Assembly: GCF_011759705.1 (NCBI RefSeq) | Contig: NZ_JAAOZF010000001.1 | Span: 1,051,152 to 1,115,151, forward strand | DNA: 64,000 nucleotides | Direction of reading: 5' to 3' | Source: Microbacterium ulmi | Lineage (GTDB): Bacteria > Actinomycetota > Actinomycetes > Actinomycetales > Microbacteriaceae | Shown: positions 7,925 to 16,844 of the stretch, piece after piece | Numbering within the stretch: the stretch's first letter is position 1 | Layout: the number at the start of each line of letters is the position of its first letter | Notes under the pieces: model-generated | What the model was told of the DNA's origin: nothing | What the model saw: the letters and a program-made list of their open reading frames with translations, nothing else | Database searches by the model: none | Program-made: the position numbers and the translations under genes

Positions 7925-10315
7925 CTACCGACGGTTCCCGCCGTCGCGACGGTCGTCGTGCTGATGATCGTCGTGCCGATGGCCGTCTCGGCGATCGGCG
8001 TCTCGGCGGTCGCCCCTGTCGCGGTCGACCGTGACCTGCAGGGTCCGCGCCGCCTCCTCGTTGCCCGCGACATCCGTCGACCGGAACGAGACCGCGTGGG
8101 TTCCCGGGCGGTCGACCTCGACGGGACCCGTGTACTCCGACCACCGGCCGCCATCGAGACGGTACTGGATCGCAGCGACGCCCGACGAGTCGTCCACGGC
8201 TCTCAGCACGATCGACGTGTCCTTTCCGGCACGCACGGCCGTGGCGGTCGTCGTCGGCGCCGCCGTGTCGGAGGCGCAGCGGTCGCCTCCCGTGACGACC
8301 GGGGATGCCGCGACCCGGTCGGAGACACGCAGGTAGTCGATCCCCGCCCCCGCACCTTCCGGCCCGGCTGCGCCGACCTGCTCGACGCGCAGGACGTGCC
8401 TGCCCTTGCCGAGGCCCGTGAACGAGGCCAGCAGCTGGCCGTAGAAGGCGTCGCCGCCGGCATCCGGAATCGGGCTCGTCCGCCGCTGACTGTGCACGCC
8501 CCTGTCGACACCGTCGATCGTGACGCGCACCTGGTCGCTCCCGGCCGTCGTCTTGAGACCCCACAGCTGCGCGGAGGCCCCCGTGAACGCGTATTGGGCG
8601 AACCCGCCCACGGCGTTGCCGCCGATGCGGCTCCCACCCTGCGCAGACGGATCTGCGACGACCTGCCAGCCGCCACCCGCGCGCCAGCCCGCGTCGGTGT
8701 CGACGAGCCTCCACGGGAAGCCCGCGTCGGCCTCGACGTCGAGGAACCGATACCCGTACCCGGGCAGGGAGAACGTCGTCTCCTCACCGCGGATCCAGGG
8801 GCCGGGGGCGTTCGCGCCGAGGTCGGTCGTCCGCTGGGACAGCGATACGCCCGTTCCCGCGAGGTCGACCGTGATGCACATCGGCTGCGAGCTGAAGTTG
8901 TACAGCGCGAGCGCCGCCGTCCTCCCGTCCATGCTGCGCTTGAGCAGCGCGTACGCCTTCGGGTCGGTCTGCGTCACGAGCCGCTCGCGGGATGCGCCCG
9001 GCGCGAGGGCCGGCGAGCGGTCGATCGCGCGGAAGACGTCGTAGAACGCCTTCTCGTCGGCGGCGGGCAGGTACTGGTTGAGCGTCTGCTGATGGTTGAA
9101 GTAGGTCATCCCGGCGCCGCCCGCCTGCACGGCCGCGTCCAGCGCCCGCAAGGCCGGAGGCATGCTCGTCTGATCGAAGTCGAACACCGTCGTGCCCCAC
9201 GCGCCGCGGCCGTTCATCCGGCGCGGATCGAGCCAGGTCGCATAGTGGTCGTCGAGCTGATCGATCGTGAGCCCCTGCGGGTCGCGGGCGACCTGCGTCG
9301 CCGCCGAGTTCCAGTCGTCTCCGGCGTCGCCGTAGATGACGCTGTAGCCGACCCGGTCCGCGAGCCGCATGTTCTCGCGCGTGCCCTGGCCCTCGGCGTC
9401 GAACCACTGCGGGCGGGTCTTGCCATCGCGGTAGCGGAAGGTCGTCGGGAGCGTGATCTGCAGCTCGGTCTGGCCTGCCTCGCTCAGGTCGAGGTAGGTC
9501 TGCGGAGCGTCGTACGTGAAGCCCTGCACGCCGAGTCCGAGCCAGAACCTCAGGACCTTCTTCGCGTAGTCGAGCGCCTCGGGCCGCGAGTAGTCGAAGG
9601 CCGGGAGGCCCTTCTCGACGCCGGCCCAGTGCCCCCACGACTGCACATAGCAGCGGCCGTTCGCGACATCCGGGTGGCTGACCCACGTCGCCGCCCAGCT
9701 CGACAAGGGATCGGCGGGGCACTCGGCCTGCGGCTGGGGACGCTCGTCCCAGCGGAACAGGCGGCTCTCGTACGAGTCGATGCCCGCGGCCCTGTCGGTG
9801 GCCGCCTTCACGAAGACGGGATTGTCGGGGTGGATGTAGAGCAGCTCCATGTACATGATGACCGTCATGCCCTTGGCGTTCGCGGCCTTCGTCATGTCGC
9901 GGAAGTCCGTGACGCTGCCCGTGCCGACCTGCGTGTCGAAATAGTCGAGGGGCGGCAGGCCCAGGAACTCGGGCGTCGACTTCCACGCGCCGTAGATCGC
10001 GAGATGGTGGATGCCGCGGCTGGAGTACCACCCGCTCGTGATCTTCTGCGTGATCGACGCGTAGGTCGTCGCGGGATACCCGAACCCGTCGAAGCCCTCG
10101 GGATCGCGCACGTACTCCCACATGATCCCGTTGTGCTCGGCGAACGGATCGCCGATGCCGGTCGGGTCTGCGCCGAGCGGCGTGTCAGCCCTCCCCTGCG
10201 ATCCGTGTGCCGGTCTCGCGTCGCTCGCGGATGCCGGCAGCACGGCCTGGGCTGCGATCACGGGTGCCAGCAGCGCCGCCGCGGCCACTGCCGCCAGGCG
10301 TCTCCTTCTCGTCAT
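7925..10315 (-). CDS. Secreted GH13-like glycosidase with charged C-terminal tail
   Basis: A 796-residue exported protein. A signal peptide (about 1-30, cleavage near ASA) precedes a divergent (beta/alpha)8 alpha-amylase-like domain (about 50-480). GFTYDAP (265-271) matches GH13 region II with D269 as candidate nucleophile; WFDAEGQG (304-311) could be region III with E308 as acid/base; region I (YMELLYIHPDN) lacks the usual Asp-Asn-His pattern. A beta-sandwich, carbohydrate-binding-like region follows (about 540-690), then an Ig-like OmpL47-type domain (about 700-765). The last 30 residues are almost only Asp, Arg, His and Gly. GAGGAGG precedes ATG 10315, and a LacI-type operator lies 30 nt upstream. 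It probably cuts a polymer outside the cell for the importer; the specificity is unknown. Confidence 0.72.
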   Translation of the reverse strand: MTRRRRLAAVAAAALLAPVIAAQAVLPASASDARPAHGSQGRADTPLGADPTGIGDPFAEHNGIMWEYVRDPEGFDGFGYPATTYASITQKITSGWYSSRGIHHLAIYGAWKSTPEFLGLPPLDYFDTQVGTGSVTDFRDMTKAANAKGMTVIMYMELLYIHPDNPVFVKAATDRAAGIDSYESRLFRWDERPQPQAECPADPLSSWAATWVSHPDVANGRCYVQSWGHWAGVEKGLPAFDYSRPEALDYAKKVLRFWLGLGVQGFTYDAPQTYLDLSEAGQTELQITLPTTFRYRDGKTRPQWFDAEGQGTRENMRLADRVGYSVIYGDAGDDWNSAATQVARDPQGLTIDQLDDHYATWLDPRRMNGRGAWGTTVFDFDQTSMPPALRALDAAVQAGGAGMTYFNHQQTLNQYLPAADEKAFYDVFRAIDRSPALAPGASRERLVTQTDPKAYALLKRSMDGRTAALALYNFSSQPMCITVDLAGTGVSLSQRTTDLGANAPGPWIRGEETTFSLPGYGYRFLDVEADAGFPWRLVDTDAGWRAGGGWQVVADPSAQGGSRIGGNAVGGFAQYAFTGASAQLWGLKTTAGSDQVRVTIDGVDRGVHSQRRTSPIPDAGGDAFYGQLLASFTGLGKGRHVLRVEQVGAAGPEGAGAGIDYLRVSDRVAASPVVTGGDRCASDTAAPTTTATAVRAGKDTSIVLRAVDDSSGVAAIQYRLDGGRWSEYTGPVEVDRPGTHAVSFRSTDVAGNEEAARTLQVTVDRDRGDRRDADRRDGHRHDDHQHDDRRDGGNRR

Positions 10316-10344
10316 AGCTCCTCCTCGTCGAGGCTCCGAGTCGA

Positions 10345-10360
10345 TGCAAAAGGTTTTGTA
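10345..10360. promoter_or_regulatory. LacI-type operator 3 (secreted glycosidase)
   Basis: TGCAAAAGGTTTTGTA fits TGCAAA-N4-TTTGCA with one mismatch. It is placed 30 nt upstream of the secreted glycosidase start. The rest of 10316-10455 holds no gene; a weak hairpin near 10403-10430 might end the GH32 transcript. Confidence 0.75.
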
Positions 10361-10455
10361 TCGAGTGTGGGACGAGTGTCCCGCGCGGACGCCGACGTGT
10401 CAAGAGAGCGTCCACCCCTCGGAGGAGCGCTCGGTCGCCCGGCCGCGCGGGGTCG

Positions 10456-11823
10456 CTACCGGCTCGCGAGGGCGCGCAGCTCGACGCCGCCCAGCGCGAC
10501 GGGCCGACCGCCGGCAGCCACCGAGATCGCGCCGGCCGCCGACAGCTCCACGTCGAGGCGGAACGTCAGGGCGTGGCCGTCCAGGAACACCTCGACGATC
10601 GAGGCGTCGACGCAGACGTCCAGCACGTGGTCCCGTCCGGGGCCGGGCACGACCTCGCCGAGGCCCACGGCGCCGAGCGTCGCCGCCGACGCGCCGCCCG
10701 TCGCATCGAGCACGAGCTCCCTTCCGTCGGCATCACGCCCGAGCACGACGCGGGGGCCGGCATCCCGCCACGCCAGCCGCAGGCGGTACACGGACACGCC
10801 CTCGGCGAGCTCGACGCCCGACCCCGGAGCGAGCTCGACGTCAGCACGCCGCACCAGCGACTCGTCCCAGAGCGCGTCGGTCTCGCGAGCGGGCCGCGAG
10901 ACGAGCACGCCGTCGCGCACCGCGAGCTCGCGCGGCAGCGCCATCGCCCCCGACCACCCGAGGTCGCCGCGACCCCGCAGAGCGGGAGACTCCTGGATCC
11001 ACGACCAGACGAGCGGCCGCCCGTCCGCCGCCTCCGACACGGCCGACGCGTAGACGACCTCCCCGGCGTCGAAGAGCCCCGAGGCCCGCGGGGCGAACCG
11101 CGTGCCGTCGAAGTCGCCGACGAACCACACGACGTAGGGGCAGAGCGGATCGGGAGATCCAGGCAGCTGCACCGAGACGAGCAGGACCCACTCCCCGTCG
11201 ACCTGCACGAGCTGCGGACACTCCCACACGGGGCCCGTGTCGAGGTCGCCGCCGGCGGGAAGCGAGAACAGGATGCCGCGATACGCCCACTCCCGGGTGT
11301 CGCGCGAGTGCCACACGGCGATCGCTCCGCCCGGCCCGTCGGCGAGACCCGTGCCCAGGAGCATGAGCCAGCCGCCGTCCCACGGGATCAGGAAGGGATC
11401 GCGCTGGTGAAGCGTCCCGGTCGCCGTCGCGAGCGGCTGGAGGACGGGCTCGACCGGATCGGGCCGGAACCCGGTCAGCCCGGCATCGCCGACGGCGCGC
11501 AGGACGCTCTGCCGGTGCCCGGCGCCCGTGCCCGCCGCGCCCGTGTAGAACACGACGGGCTCGCCGTCGACGATCCGGATGCAGCCCGACCACGACCCGT
11601 CGGCATCCGCGCCGCCCGGCGTCGGCCGGAGCGCGATCCCTTCGTCGTGCCACGTCACGAGGTCGTCCGAGACGAGGTGTCCCCAGTGCATGAGGCCCCA
11701 CCGCGACGAGTCGGGATTGTGCTGGTAGAAGACGTGCTGACGACCCCGCCAGAGCACGGGGCCGTTCGGGTCGCTCATCCAGTTCGCGGGCGCCGTCGCG
11801 TGGAACCGGGGGCGCGGCCTCAT
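10456..11823 (-). CDS. GH32 beta-fructofuranosidase (intracellular)
   Basis: A 455-residue glycoside hydrolase family 32 enzyme that releases fructose from sucrose or fructo-oligosaccharides. The three catalytic boxes are intact: WMSDPNG (15-21, nucleophile D18), RDP (141-143, stabiliser D142) and ECPQL (201-205, acid/base E201). The five-bladed propeller (about 1-290) is followed by the C-terminal beta-sandwich. There is no signal peptide, so the substrate must be imported. Start ATG 11823 overlaps the stop of the upstream kinase gene (ATGA), so the two are translationally coupled: fructose freed here could be phosphorylated at once. Confidence 0.92.
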   Translation of the reverse strand: MRPRPRFHATAPANWMSDPNGPVLWRGRQHVFYQHNPDSSRWGLMHWGHLVSDDLVTWHDEGIALRPTPGGADADGSWSGCIRIVDGEPVVFYTGAAGTGAGHRQSVLRAVGDAGLTGFRPDPVEPVLQPLATATGTLHQRDPFLIPWDGGWLMLLGTGLADGPGGAIAVWHSRDTREWAYRGILFSLPAGGDLDTGPVWECPQLVQVDGEWVLLVSVQLPGSPDPLCPYVVWFVGDFDGTRFAPRASGLFDAGEVVYASAVSEAADGRPLVWSWIQESPALRGRGDLGWSGAMALPRELAVRDGVLVSRPARETDALWDESLVRRADVELAPGSGVELAEGVSVYRLRLAWRDAGPRVVLGRDADGRELVLDATGGASAATLGAVGLGEVVPGPGRDHVLDVCVDASIVEVFLDGHALTFRLDVELSAAGAISVAAGGRPVALGGVELRALASR

Positions 11824-12707
11824 GAGCGCTCTCCGGCCAGCAGCGCGTCGACCTCGCGGCGCGTCGGGAGGCTCCCGCGCGCACCCGGTCCGCGCGTCGC
11901 GAGAGCGCCGCACGCCGCGGCGACGTCGACCGCCTCGTACAGGTCGAGCCCCTCCGCGAGCGCCGTCGCGAGCCCTGCGCAGAAGGCGTCGCCCGCCCCC
12001 GTCGTGTCGCGCGCGGCGACGGGGAACGCGGTCCTCTCGGCGCTGCGGTGCGATGTGCGCACGAGTGCTCCGCGCGCGCCGCGCGTCACGACGACGGCGC
12101 CGACCCCCGCTGCGAACAGGCCTTCCGCGCCGGACAGCTGCGCGAACTCGTGCTCATTGGGCACGAGGACGTCGACGAGGCCGAGCAGCTCGGCGGAGAG
12201 AGGTTCGACCGGCGCGGGGGCGGGGTTCAGCACGAGCGTCCAGCCCGCCGCGCGCGCGGCGCGCGCCCAGGAGAGGACGGCGGCCAGCGGGATCTCGAGG
12301 CACGCAAGCACGATCCCCCTGCCACGCGCGAGCACGCGTCCGGCATCGGCCCCGTCGACCTCGGCGTTGGCACCCGGAGCGATGACGATGAGGTTCTCGC
12401 CGTGCGCGTCGACCGCGACGACGGCGGTGCCCGTCGGGCTCGTCGCACTGCGACGCACGAAGCCCGTGTCGACGCCGAGCCCGCGCAGGTCGTCGAGGGC
12501 CGCGTCGCCTGCGGCATCCGCCCCCACCGCCGCGATCAGCGTCACGTCCGCGCCGATCGACGCCGCGACGGCGGCCTGGTTCGCCCCCTTCCCCCCGAAC
12601 TGGTGCGCGAGGGTCGTCGCCGCGACCGTCTCACCGGCGGAGGGCAGACGAGCGATCCCAGATAGGAGGATGTCGGCGTTGACCGAGCCGACGACGACGA
12701 GCGGCAT
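11820..12707 (-). CDS. PfkB-family carbohydrate kinase (ribokinase/fructokinase-like)
   Basis: A 295-residue ribokinase-type sugar kinase. The N-terminal GGKGANQA motif (38-45) and C-terminal DTTGAGD anion-hole motif (234-240, catalytic base D240) are both present. The overall pattern resembles ribokinase more than 1-phosphofructokinase, but its coupling to the GH32 gene makes fructose a reasonable substrate; ribose or arabinose-derived sugars are alternatives. Start ATG 12707 is used because an upstream in-frame ATG lies inside the operator and is unlikely. It is transcribed divergently from the ADP-ribosylglycohydrolase gene across the shared operator region. Confidence 0.85.
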   Translation of the reverse strand: MPLVVVGSVNADILLSGIARLPSAGETVAATTLAHQFGGKGANQAAVAASIGADVTLIAAVGADAAGDAALDDLRGLGVDTGFVRRSATSPTGTAVVAVDAHGENLIVIAPGANAEVDGADAGRVLARGRGIVLACLEIPLAAVLSWARAARAAGWTLVLNPAPAPVEPLSAELLGLVDVLVPNEHEFAQLSGAEGLFAAGVGAVVVTRGARGALVRTSHRSAERTAFPVAARDTTGAGDAFCAGLATALAEGLDLYEAVDVAAACGALATRGPGARGSLPTRREVDALLAGERS

Positions 12708-12715
12708 CCCAGCAC

Positions 12716-12743
12716 TTGACACTGGCCCATGATGACGTAACAG
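12716..12743 (+). promoter_or_regulatory. Putative promoter of the ADP-ribosylglycohydrolase gene
   Basis: TTGACA (12716-12721), a 16-nt spacer and TAACAG (12738-12743). The predicted start of transcription falls just before the LacI-type operator at 12754, a common place for repression. Confidence 0.4.
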
Positions 12744-12753
12744 TGGAGCGATC

Positions 12754-12769
12754 CGCAAATGGTTTTGCA
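12754..12769. promoter_or_regulatory. LacI-type operator 4 (divergent kinase / glycohydrolase)
   Basis: CGCAAATGGTTTTGCA fits TGCAAA-N4-TTTGCA with one mismatch. It lies between the divergent kinase-GH32 operon and the ADP-ribosylglycohydrolase gene and could control both. Confidence 0.78.
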
Positions 12770-12786
12770 CGATAGAGAGGCCCTCG

Positions 12787-14097
12787 ATGCACGATCCGCT
12801 GAGCTCCTACGACCTCGTCCACGACGAGCTCGACCAGCGACGCGAGACGGGGTACGCCGTCGAACAGCACGCGGCGGCCTTCTCCGCACTCGAACCCGAC
12901 GACGTCGAGGGCCTCGAGGCCCTGTACCTCGAGCTCGTCTCGGCGCCGCGCGCCGCGGGCTGGGCGTACGAGGAGCCCGAGGGGCTCGACGCGATCGTCG
13001 AGAGCCTCCCCCTCGACACCCCCGTCGCGTCGCCCTCGGGCTCGGAGCTCGACGATCGCGTCCTCGGCGGCTGGCTCGGCCGCATCGCGGGGTGCAACCT
13101 CGGCAAGCCCGTCGAGTGGGGCGAGCACTGGACGACGTCGCATCTGCGCGACTACCTCGAGCGGGCCGACGCGTGGCCCCTGCGCGACTACATCCCCGTC
13201 CTCGAGCCCATGCCTGCCGAGTTCGAGCTGCGCGAGAACTGGCCCGAGACGACGCGGGGCCGCGTCGACGGCTCGGCGCGCGATGACGACATCGACTATG
13301 CGATCCTCGGCCTCCACCTGCTCGAGCAGCACGGAGCGGGCTTGCTCCCCGACCATGTCGCGGACGCGTGGCTGACGCTCCTGCCCTACCTGCAGGTCTA
13401 CACGGCCGAGCGCGCGTCGTACCTCAACCTGCTGCACAACGTGCCCGTCGCCGAGGTCGCGACGACGCGGAACCCCTACCGCGAGTGGATCGGCGCGCTC
13501 ATCCGCGGCGACGCGTTCGGGTGGACGAACCCCGCCGATCCGTCTCGCGCGATCTCGCTCGCGTATCAGGATGCCGCCCTCTCGCACGTCGCGAACGGCG
13601 TCTACGGCGAGCTGTGGTCGGCCGCGCTCGTGTCGAGCGCCTTCGGCGCCGCGACCGTGCGCGAGGCGTTCGAGCGGTCGCTCCTCTACGTGCCGCCGCG
13701 GTCGCGTCTCGCCGAGGCCCTGCACGCCGTGCTGGCGCTGCGCGATCGCGAAGTCTCGTGGGACGACGCGATCGCCGAGATCCAGCGCAGCTGGGGCCAC
13801 TACAGCTGGGTCCACACGATCAACAACGCCGCGATCATCGCGGCGGGGCTCCTCTGGGGCGAGGACGACTACTCGGCCATCGTGGGGCTCACGGTGCAGG
13901 GCGGCTGGGACACCGACTCGAACGGGGCGACGGCCGGCTCTGTCGCGGGCGTCGTGCTCGGGGCGCGCGCACTCCCGCGCCACTTCGTCGAGCCGCTGCA
14001 CGATCGCACGCGGTCGGCACTGTTCGGCTTCGACAACTCCGTCATCTCCGACCTCGCGCGGCGCACCGTCGCGCTCACGGGCGTCGCCGCCCGCTGA
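12787..14097 (+). CDS. ADP-ribosylglycohydrolase (DraG)-family protein
   Basis: A 436-residue member of the ADP-ribosylglycohydrolase superfamily, an all-alpha fold with a binuclear Mg/Mn site. The metal-binding acidic cluster (ARDDDIDYA, about 160-168) and the C-terminal GGWDTDSNGATAGS segment (about 375-388) match the family signatures. GAGAGG sits 6-7 nt before ATG 12787. The position inside a LacI-controlled sugar locus, opposite a ribokinase-like gene, argues that it hydrolyses a small N- or O-riboside/furanoside rather than reversing protein ADP-ribosylation. This is inference; members of this branch are poorly characterised. Confidence 0.82.
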   Translation: MHDPLSSYDLVHDELDQRRETGYAVEQHAAAFSALEPDDVEGLEALYLELVSAPRAAGWAYEEPEGLDAIVESLPLDTPVASPSGSELDDRVLGGWLGRIAGCNLGKPVEWGEHWTTSHLRDYLERADAWPLRDYIPVLEPMPAEFELRENWPETTRGRVDGSARDDDIDYAILGLHLLEQHGAGLLPDHVADAWLTLLPYLQVYTAERASYLNLLHNVPVAEVATTRNPYREWIGALIRGDAFGWTNPADPSRAISLAYQDAALSHVANGVYGELWSAALVSSAFGAATVREAFERSLLYVPPRSRLAEALHAVLALRDREVSWDDAIAEIQRSWGHYSWVHTINNAAIIAAGLLWGEDDYSAIVGLTVQGGWDTDSNGATAGSVAGVVLGARALPRHFVEPLHDRTRSALFGFDNSVISDLARRTVALTGVAAR

Positions 14098-14105
14098 GGC
14101 AGACT

Positions 14106-14137
14106 CGGCCGATCGCGACCGCGTGTCGCGGTCGGCC
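14106..14137. terminator. Bidirectional terminator
   Basis: CGACCGCG-TGT-CGCGGTCG (14116-14134) flanked by further pairing CGGCC/GGCCG, between the converging glycohydrolase and lacI-type genes. Confidence 0.65.
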
Positions 14138-14172
14138 GGTCTATCTCACGCCGTCGCGGCGGCATCCTTCCG

Positions 14173-15171
14173 TCACGCCGACTCCCGCACGATGAGCTCG
14201 TGCGGGATCGTGACGTGCCTGCCGGGGCCCGTGTACGCGCCCGTCATGCGCGACACGAGCAGCGCGCCGGCCTCGGCGCCGAGCCGCCGGGCATCCGTTC
14301 GGACGGTCGTGAGCCTGGGCGTCACGACCGTCGCGACGTCGACGTCGTCGTGCCCGACGATCGCGATGTCCTCGGGGATGCGCATGCCGGCGTCTCGCGC
14401 GACCTCCACGGCCCCGAGAGCGATCATGTCGTTCGCGCACACGACGGCGCGGGGGCGTTCGGGCCGCGCGAGGAGCCGCGCCATGCCGCGGCGGCCGCCG
14501 GCGCGATTGAACTCCTCCAGCACGACGACGAGGTCCTCTCGCGGGATGCCGGCTGCTCGGCACGCCTGCTCGAAGCCCAGCCGGCGCTCGCGACCCACGG
14601 GGGCCTCCTCGTCGCCGTAGATCAGGGCGACGCGATGTCCGTACCTCTCGAGGATGAACCCGGTCGCCTCGGCGGCCGCGGCCCGGTCGTCGAAGCGCAC
14701 GGAGTCGAGCGGGCTCGCCGTCGGCACCGATCCGATGCACACGACGGCGATGCCGGCGTCGACGAGCGGCTCGAGGCCCGACGGCGGAACCCGGAACCCC
14801 GTGAAGACGACGCCGTCGAGGCGCCGGCTCATCGCCTCGTCGAGGAAGGCGAGCTCCTCCGCCTCCCGCGCATCGGTGTTGCACAGGAGCGAGTGGAACC
14901 CGGCCTCGGCCGCGACATCCTGGAGGCTGCGCGCGTAATCGGGATAGAAGCTGTTGGTGATGTCGGGCACGACGATCATGATCGTGTTCGTGCGCTGCGA
15001 CCGCAGGCTCTGCGCGATGGCGTTCGGGTGATAGCCGAGCCGCGTCGCGACCTCGCGCACGATGATCTGCGTCTCGGTGCTCACGGGCCGGTTGCCGCTG
15101 AACACGTGCGAGACCGTCGTGACGCTGACGCCCGCTTCGCTGGCGACGTCCTCGATCGTGATGCGAGCCAT
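14173..15171 (-). CDS. LacI/GalR-family transcriptional regulator
   Basis: A 332-residue repressor. The N-terminal LacI helix-turn-helix (ITIEDVASEAGVSVTTVSHV, about residues 4-23) and hinge helix (NAIAQSLRSQ, about 51-60) bind DNA; a periplasmic-binding-protein-like sugar domain follows (about 60-332). It is the natural regulator for the four TGCAAA-N4-TTTGCA palindromes of this locus. No such site is seen at its own promoter. I chose ATG 15171 because GATAAT (minus strand 15184-15179) lies exactly 7 nt upstream, indicating a leaderless start; ATG 15180 is the alternative. The effector sugar is not known. Confidence 0.9.
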   Translation of the reverse strand: MARITIEDVASEAGVSVTTVSHVFSGNRPVSTETQIIVREVATRLGYHPNAIAQSLRSQRTNTIMIVVPDITNSFYPDYARSLQDVAAEAGFHSLLCNTDAREAEELAFLDEAMSRRLDGVVFTGFRVPPSGLEPLVDAGIAVVCIGSVPTASPLDSVRFDDRAAAAEATGFILERYGHRVALIYGDEEAPVGRERRLGFEQACRAAGIPREDLVVVLEEFNRAGGRRGMARLLARPERPRAVVCANDMIALGAVEVARDAGMRIPEDIAIVGHDDVDVATVVTPRLTTVRTDARRLGAEAGALLVSRMTGAYTGPGRHVTIPHELIVRESA

Positions 15172-15192
15172 AGGCGGCATTATCTCGCGATC

Positions 15193-15220
15193 ACGGGATG
15201 CCGACGTCGCGGCATCCCGT
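15193..15220. terminator. Hairpin downstream of glyS
   Basis: Perfect 10-bp inverted repeat ACGGGATGCC / GGCATCCCGT with an 8-nt loop. It lies about 108 nt beyond the glyS stop and just upstream of the lacI-type gene. It is probably the glyS terminator. Confidence 0.55.
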
Positions 15221-15327
15221 CACACAGGGTTCGCAGAGTCGCGCGAAGGTCGCACGTGATCGCCCGGATCCTGCGCGCTGCGCGTCGTTCTGCGACGTCT
15301 GTGAGCCGCGGCGCGACACCCGCAGCG

Positions 15328-16716
15328 TCAGGCCCCCTTGAGCCGGCCGGCGAGGTACGTGCGCAGGCCCTCGAGCGGGACGCGCTCCTGGCCCATCGTG
15401 TCGCGGTCGCGCACCGTCACGGCGTGGTCGTCGAGCGAGTCGAAGTCGACCGTGACGCAGAACGGCGTGCCGATCTCGTCCTGGCGGCGGTAGCGGCGCC
15501 CGATCGCGCCGGCGTCGTCGAAGTCGGTGTTCCAGCCGCTCGCACGAAGCTCCTCGGCGACCTGTCGCGCGACGGGCGACAGCCGCTCGTTGCGTGAGAG
15601 GGGGAGCACCGCGACCTTGACCGGCGCGAGGCGCGGGTCGAGCTTGAGCACCGTGCGGGTGTCGGTGCCGCCCTTCGCGTTCGGCGCCTCCTCCTCGTGG
15701 TACGCGTCGACGAGGAACGCCATCATCGACCGCGTCAGGCCGAAAGACGGCTCGATGACGTAGGGGGTGTACTTCTCGCCCGACGCCTGGTCGAAGTACG
15801 TGAGGCTCTGGCCTGAGGCCTCCGCGTGAGACGAGAGGTCGAAGTCGGTGCGGTTGGCGACGCCCATGAGCTCGCCCCACTCCTTGCCGGGGAACCCGAA
15901 CCGGTACTCGAAGTCGATCGTGCCGGCGGAGTAGTGCGCGCGCTCGTGCTCGGGCACATCGAAGCGGCGCATGTTGCCGGGGTCTACCCCCAGGTCGACG
16001 AACCAGTCCCAGCATGCCTCGACCCAGTGCTCGAACCAACCCTGCGCCTCGGCCGGCGGCACGAAGTACTCGATCTCCATCTGCTCGAACTCGCGCGTGC
16101 GGAAGATGAAGTTGCCCGGGGTGATCTCGTTGCGGAACGCCTTGCCGACCTGGCCGATGCCGAACGGCGGCTTCTTGCGCGAGGCGGTGAGCACGTTCGT
16201 GAAGTTGACGAAGATGCCCTGCGCCGTCTCGGGACGAAGGAAGTACAGGCCCGACTCGTCGTCGACGACGCCCAGGTAGGTCTTCACGAGACCCGAGAAC
16301 GCCTTCGGCTCGGTCCACTGGCCCTTCGTGCCGCAGTTCGGACACGGGACGCCGGCCAGGCCTCCCTCTGACGCGCGCCCCTTCCGCGCCTCGAAGTCCT
16401 CGAGGAGGTTGTCCGCGCGGAACCGCTTGTGGCAGTGGAGGCACTCCACGAGCGGGTCGGTGAAGGTCGCGACGTGACCGGACGCCTCCCACACGCGTTT
16501 GGGCAGGATGATCGACGAGTCCAGGCCCACCATGTCGCCGCGGCTGCGGACGAACGTCTGCCACCACTGACGCCGGATGTTCTCCTTGAGCTCCGTCCCG
16601 AGCGGGCCGTAGTCCCATGCCGAGCGGGAGCCGCCGTAGATCTCACCGGCCTGGAAGACGAACCCGCGATGGCGGGCGAGGGCGATGACTTTGTCGAGGC
16701 GGGACTGCTCGGCCAC
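15328..16716 (-). CDS. glyS: Glycyl-tRNA synthetase
   Basis: A 462-residue class II aminoacyl-tRNA synthetase of the alpha2 (eukaryal/actinobacterial) type. It attaches glycine to tRNA-Gly. Visible signatures are the N-terminal [14 protein letters not shown] motif, a zinc knuckle with two CxxC pairs (about 94-150), RPETAQG, and [19 protein letters not shown] (class II motif 2). The C-terminal anticodon-binding domain is complete. I chose GTG 16716 (VAEQSRLDK), which has GGAGCC upstream; a longer in-frame start at 16776 would add a poorly conserved 20-residue tail. Confidence 0.97.
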   Translation of the reverse strand: MAEQSRLDKVIALARHRGFVFQAGEIYGGSRSAWDYGPLGTELKENIRRQWWQTFVRSRGDMVGLDSSIILPKRVWEASGHVATFTDPLVECLHCHKRFRADNLLEDFEARKGRASEGGLAGVPCPNCGTKGQWTEPKAFSGLVKTYLGVVDDESGLYFLRPETAQGIFVNFTNVLTASRKKPPFGIGQVGKAFRNEITPGNFIFRTREFEQMEIEYFVPPAEAQGWFEHWVEACWDWFVDLGVDPGNMRRFDVPEHERAHYSAGTIDFEYRFGFPGKEWGELMGVANRTDFDLSSHAEASGQSLTYFDQASGEKYTPYVIEPSFGLTRSMMAFLVDAYHEEEAPNAKGGTDTRTVLKLDPRLAPVKVAVLPLSRNERLSPVARQVAEELRASGWNTDFDDAGAIGRRYRRQDEIGTPFCVTVDFDSLDDHAVTVRDRDTMGQERVPLEGLRTYLAGRLKGA

Positions 16717-16740
16717 GGTGGCTCCAATGGTCGGGAGAGA

Positions 16741-16786
16741 GGATCGAGGGATGCCGACACGGCGAGGCCGCGGCATCCCTCGATCC
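16741..16786. terminator. Long perfect hairpin between DUF4870 gene and glyS
   Basis: A perfect 16-bp inverted repeat (GGATCGAGGGATGCCG / CGGCATCCCTCGATCC) with a 14-nt loop. It is placed as the terminator of the DUF4870 gene and contains the recurrent GGATGCCG octamer. Confidence 0.75.
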
Positions 16787-16844
16787 TAGTCGGCCGGGAT
16801 GCCGCGACCCTGAGTGCCCGGCCCTCGCGGGAGCCGCGCGGGGC

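Noticed and set aside
6419..11053. A 1544-codon open frame on the plus strand
   Set aside because: It is antisense to the binding-protein, glycosidase and GH32 genes, has strongly Arg-rich composition and no domain; an effect of high GC.
12787..14097. ADP-ribosylglycohydrolase as part of a toxin-antitoxin or defence system
   Set aside because: No ADP-ribosyltransferase or toxin gene is adjacent, while a LacI-type operator and sugar genes are.
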